DNA of 64,000 nucleotides from Sipunculus nudus (Eukaryota > Annelida > Sipuncula > Golfingiida > Sipunculidae). The translations under genes and the position numbers were made by a program. Within the stretch, counting starts at the first letter, position 1. The number at the start of each line of letters is the position of its first letter. The DNA is taken from the NCBI GenBank assembly GCA_026874595.1, contig CM049308.1, forward strand, positions 46,571,327-46,635,326. The letters run 5' to 3'. The notes beneath the pieces are model-generated. The model did not search any database. It was given only the letters and a program-made list of their open reading frames with translations, and was not told the origin of the DNA. Below are positions 60,617 through 64,000 of this stretch, piece by piece.

Positions 60617-60961
60617 TTTTAGCTCAGCTGACTATAAGTCATCAGAGCTATAGTTGTGGTCCATTGTTGGTCGTCCGTCCATCTCCGTCTGCCTGTTAGA
60701 CTGGCACATTTTGAAACCATTAGACCTACGATTTCAAAAATTCGGCATGCTGTTAGTTTTTATTGCAAATGTGTAAAATTTAATGTTTGGTCTCAAAATA
60801 TTATTTGCAACAATTTCCTACTCATCCATACAAACCAATCATGTCAACCAGCCATGACCTATATTACCTTTCCTCATAGACTTTAATAAACTTTGATATT
60901 ATTTTAGGTTTTTACCTTCAAGTTCAACTTCAGCTGAGCACAGTGACCCATAGGTCCCCTG
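60617..60961 (+). mobile_element. Miniature family A element
   Basis: A head (TTTTTAGCTCAGCTGACT with AGTCATCAGAGCT) and a tail (TCAGCTGAGCACAGTGACCC, CATAGGTC, CCTG) are only 345 bp apart, so this is an internally deleted copy. A decayed head (AAGCACAGCTGATTAAAAG) follows at once at 60964. Confidence 0.6.
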
Positions 60962-62139
60962 TTAAGCACAGCTGATTAAAAGTCATTTGAGGTGTAGTTA
61001 TGATCCATTGTCCATCCATCCATCCATAGGTTAGACTGGCTCGTTTTTAAACTGTTCAATGGAAACGAAAATTTGAAATACAGTTACATATCCTCCTACC
61101 AAACCCAAAACCTGGTCATCCTCAATTTTCGATTGAAAACCTATTGTTACACTTCAGGACTTCCCAGTATCAAAACCACTCTTGTTGTTTTTGTTCTTAT
61201 ACAACATAAATATTCCTTTGTATAATTCCAATATATGTGCAAGAAATTAGTTCAGTATTACATAATTTGTAAAAGTTATAGACCAGAACATTTGGTCCCT
61301 CATCAAAACAGCAAGAAGTATATCTTGACACTTGACATGGTAACTGTTGAAGCTAGAGACTTTCAAGGTCAAAACTGTAGGATATTGCTAATTTCAGATA
61401 ATTTTACAGGACACATAGTTTTATGGTACATTGGTGCTAATTGTATCCAGCGTAACAGAGTTCTGTGAATGCTGTGTTTTCATGCTGGTGAAGCCATGAC
61501 CACTGCGTTCATCTACGAAGAACTCCTCTGAGACCCTAGGAGCAATCTTTCTGATACCCAGGTTAATTATTTGGTCACATGATTGGCAGCCCCTCCTGCA
61601 CACCTTTTGCATGTAGTGTCCACCGTTACATCTCAGCCCATATCTCATGAGTGCTTAAGTGTATTTGGCTGAAATTATGCATGTCCATAGATCTTGAATA
61701 CCTCCATATCATAATTAAGACTGGTTGCACTACCTGTAGTACTTTTCACATGGTGTCTGTGTGTTTGCTTTGGGTGAATATCACTCGATCTCAGGAGTTG
61801 TTCCAATGGTCTAAAATTTGGTAAGTGCATCCATCTTGGACAGTTTTCTCAGAGACCAGATAGGTGGCGCAACCTACTCTCCCATTTTCATGGAATATAT
61901 TAATGCCATTTTCTCAGGAGTGGTTGGCTGCATCCATCTGAAAGTTTGAATGTTCACAGATCTTGGATAATTCCATCTTGTACACAAGCCTAAAATCATT
62001 TTCATGTACCATAAACCTGTTTTTGGTGAAAATTCCACATATGTTGTGAGTCCATTCATGTATCAACCTGAAATTTTGCACGTTTATCCTTCTTGAAAAG
62101 TTTAGTCATAGACCAGACAGGTGCCACCTATTTTCCTTT
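60962..62139. repeat. Old A-head and E-like remnants
   Basis: The decayed A head and body run to about 61400. From 61480 there are E-like units (GAACTCCTCTGAGACC, TCTCAGGAGT, AGGTGGCGCAACCTAC at about 61862, AGGTGCCACCTA at about 62119). No intact ends and no gene. Confidence 0.5.
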
Positions 62140-62520
62140 TTTTGCTCAGCTGACTGTAGTTAATCTGAGCTATACTAATTGTCTGTCTCAGTAAAATGGA
62201 AATTAAAGTTATTTGCTTTGTTTTCCATCTCTCTGCCTGTTTTTAAATATTTAAAAATAATTTCATTTAAATTTAATTTTATCCTTTACGTATATGCAGA
62301 GGTGCTCTAACTCCCACCAGTCCCTGTAAGCACTATTGAATTTAATTCCGTATTCTGTATTTATATCCAAAGGTGTTGTAACTCTCCCCCCCCCCCCCAG
62401 TCATTGAGCCCTAGTTCCTGAGCACTGAGGATAGTATTTTTATTGTAACTTCAAAAAATCTATGGTGATGCAGTTATAACTGTCACAATCAGCTGAGCGC
62501 CGTGACCCATGGGTCCCTTG
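62140..62520 (+). mobile_element. Miniature family A element
   Basis: The head TTTTGCTCAGCTGACTGTAG and the tail TCAGCTGAGCGCCGTGACCC...CTTG are 381 bp apart. The interior equals the 3' 330 bp of the element ending at 60169. Confidence 0.6.
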
Positions 62521-62618
62521 TTTGAATCTCTTCCTAGTCAGCTGAGCATCGTGACCCATGGGTCCCTTGTTTGAATCTCTTCCTAGTCAGCTGAGCTTCG
62601 TGACCCATGGGTACCTTG
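62521..62618 (+). repeat. Two extra 3'-terminal modules in tandem, 49-bp period
   Basis: After the CTTG end at 62520, two further copies of TTTGAATCTCTTCCTAGTCA plus the GCTGAGC box, palindrome and CTTG follow, ending at 62569 and 62618. The upstream piece resembles that of the D1 tail (10880-10895), not that of the preceding tail, so these modules derive from a different subfamily. Confidence 0.85.
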
Positions 62619-62986
62619 GTCCTGTTACATAGAACTTGTTAGAAAACCCAGTATATACTTTGACAAATGTTTACACCTTTAGATTTCCAAGAGAGCTCTT
62701 ACTGCATGGTTCAGAAAAAAAATGTGGGCATTCCTCTCAGGGAATTTTATCTGTTGAACAAGACTTTCAGTGCCAGGTGTAGCAAATCAGTAGATGTGGT
62801 GTAAAAGATAAAAAGTCATGCTATCCAAATACCTTGCCATCTCTGATGCCAGAAATGTATAGTTCATAATGTGTTGATGTATTAGCATGACATCTTACAT
62901 TCTTTGTCATTTCTATATCTAGACAGCTCAAATTAAATATGAATAAGATAGAAAATATCAATCATGGTTTTCTTTTTCCTCAATAG

Positions 62987-63037
62987 GGGTCTGCAGGATC
63001 TGAATTGACCAAAGCTTGGGGACTTACAGATGATCAA
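62987..63037 (+). CDS. Candidate internal exon of an unidentified gene
   Basis: This 51-nt stretch lies between acceptor TTTTCTTTTTCCTCAATAG and donor GTAATG. In phase 0 it reads GSAGSELTKAWGLTDDQ, open throughout and hydrophilic, and ends in phase 0. It follows in frame from the exon at 60426. It sits in a non-repeat island (62640-63237). The next exon would lie beyond the window. The family was not recognised. Confidence 0.5.
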
Positions 63038-63237
63038 GTAATGTTGTTCTTCTTTGACTTTGTAGCTTTGCATGATTTCAAGGCCAGCTATATTGACTGT
63101 AGAGTGCTGTGAAAATGCTAAAGTGCTTTTATTTTGCTGCTACATCAGTTACACACTCCTGTTACTTTATGTTTCACAGTTTGATTGACACTTCTGTTCT
63201 GGTAGCTGTTTTGTAGTTATTTTGGGCAGGCAGTGAT

Positions 63238-64000
63238 TTTTAGCTCAACTGACTGTAAGTCATCTGAGCTATAGCAGTCACTCTTTGTCCGTCGGCAGCC
63301 ATCCGGCCATCTGTCCATTAACAAGGCACAAATTGTAACCACTGGTTACAATTTTTTCTCTATTTTTGAGACCTTAAAAGATGCCATCATCTGTTTACAG
63401 GGCCCAAATCATAACCGCTGGACCTGGAATCTTCTCACTTTACATCCCGAGAGGTCCCTGAAAAGTCTTCTTGGAAACCTGGAATCAAGTCTCTGTTACC
63501 CATATTCTTAAGCTATGTGGCTCCGAAGTACCCCCCCATAATAATTAAAATTTGATACAAAAGCTTAAGTATCTGAACAACTAATGCATTGATCACCATG
63601 TTTCTTTGCATGCATATTCGTCATGGAATGTTTCATCAGTTCTTGCAGACTGGAGGCACCACCTAAACTTTTTAAAAATTTAACACATTTTTTTTTCTCA
63701 ATTTATGAGACCTTCAAAGATGCGGTCGTCCCTTAACAGAGCTCACATTGTAACCATTGGTCCTAGAATCTTCAAACTTAATATCTCTGGAGATCTGTGA
63801 AAAGTCTCCTTGGAAACGTGAATTAAGATCTCTGTTACCCATATTTTCTGAGCTGTGGGGCTTACCAGCACCCCTCAGAATAATTGAAAATTTGATACCA
63901 AAGTAGGGCACAAATCATAACAATGGGGCCCAGAATCTTCAAAAGTTCTCCTCAGAAACCTTAAATTGGGTCACAGTGACCTATATTCGTAGAGTTTTGG
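63238..64000 (+). mobile_element. D-type family A element, 5' part, cut by the window edge
   Basis: The head TTTTTAGCTCAACTGACTG with AGTCATCTGAGCT is followed by D-array units (CACAAATTGTAACCACTGG, TGAGACCTTAAAAGATG and a GGAGGCACCACCT decayed palindrome at about 63651). The order resembles D2 near 30385-31640, including GGGTCACAGTGACCTA at about 63968. Confidence 0.7.

Noticed and set aside
1-64000. tRNA, rRNA or an intact transposase/reverse transcriptase
   Set aside because: I looked for long frames and familiar RNA landmarks and saw none; all elements here appear non-autonomous. A profile search would be more sensitive.

Overview
This is AT-rich eukaryotic DNA, almost certainly from a mollusc and most likely a bivalve. 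The repeats have the character of the very abundant bivalve elements that begin with a T-run plus an AGCTCA-type hairpin and carry GTCC tetranucleotides. I cannot name the species. No long open reading frame and no complete gene is visible. The window looks like intron sequence of one plus-strand gene, filled with nested non-autonomous elements.

Four element families share one plan. Family A (subfamilies A1, A2 and D) starts TTTTAGCTCAGCTGACT and ends in a TCAGCTGAGC box, a GACCCATGGGTC-type palindrome and CTTG. Family E runs GTATCCGCCAAAA...CTAG, family F GTATCCCCAGACA...CTAG and family G ATGCCCCCGCC...CTAG. Each has a self-complementary 5' end, an inverted copy of that 5' end near the 3' end, a 3' hairpin, then CTAG or CTTG next to a T-run, with a tandem array inside in D, E, F and G. 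This resembles Helitron/Helentron non-autonomous derivatives (HINE-like). No Rep/helicase protein is present.

Layout. 1-65: tail of an A1 copy. 66-12895: an older repeat (C) split by a D element (1773-10923), which contains two E copies, a partly duplicated A1 segment and a full A1 that itself carries a MITE. 12896-15107: F-like half-site repeat split by a minus-strand G element. 15108-19711: an A2 element containing an A1. 20213-20291: candidate exon. 20658-31875: D element enclosing an A-like element that holds two A1 copies fused end to end. 33160-34503: truncated F. 35700-42300: H repeats, a second MITE, an A1, a 1.4-kb low-copy island and a second G. 42301-54352: A fragments and an A2-like element containing an A1 (46239-54051), which is split by a 5.2-kb F with a higher-order tandem array. 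54353-58866: second C copy split by another D-like element. 58867-64000: A-type remnants, miniature elements and two further candidate exons (60426-60478 and 62987-63037).

The most interesting material is the shared end architecture; the repeated same-strand self-nesting, with several boundaries fixed by unoccupied paralogous sites inside the window; and the elements' internal arrays, which are dense in AGGTCA nuclear-receptor half-sites (DR1, extended ERR-type sites and perfect inverted IR3/ERE sites). The three best exons are phase-compatible with one split gene that I could not identify.
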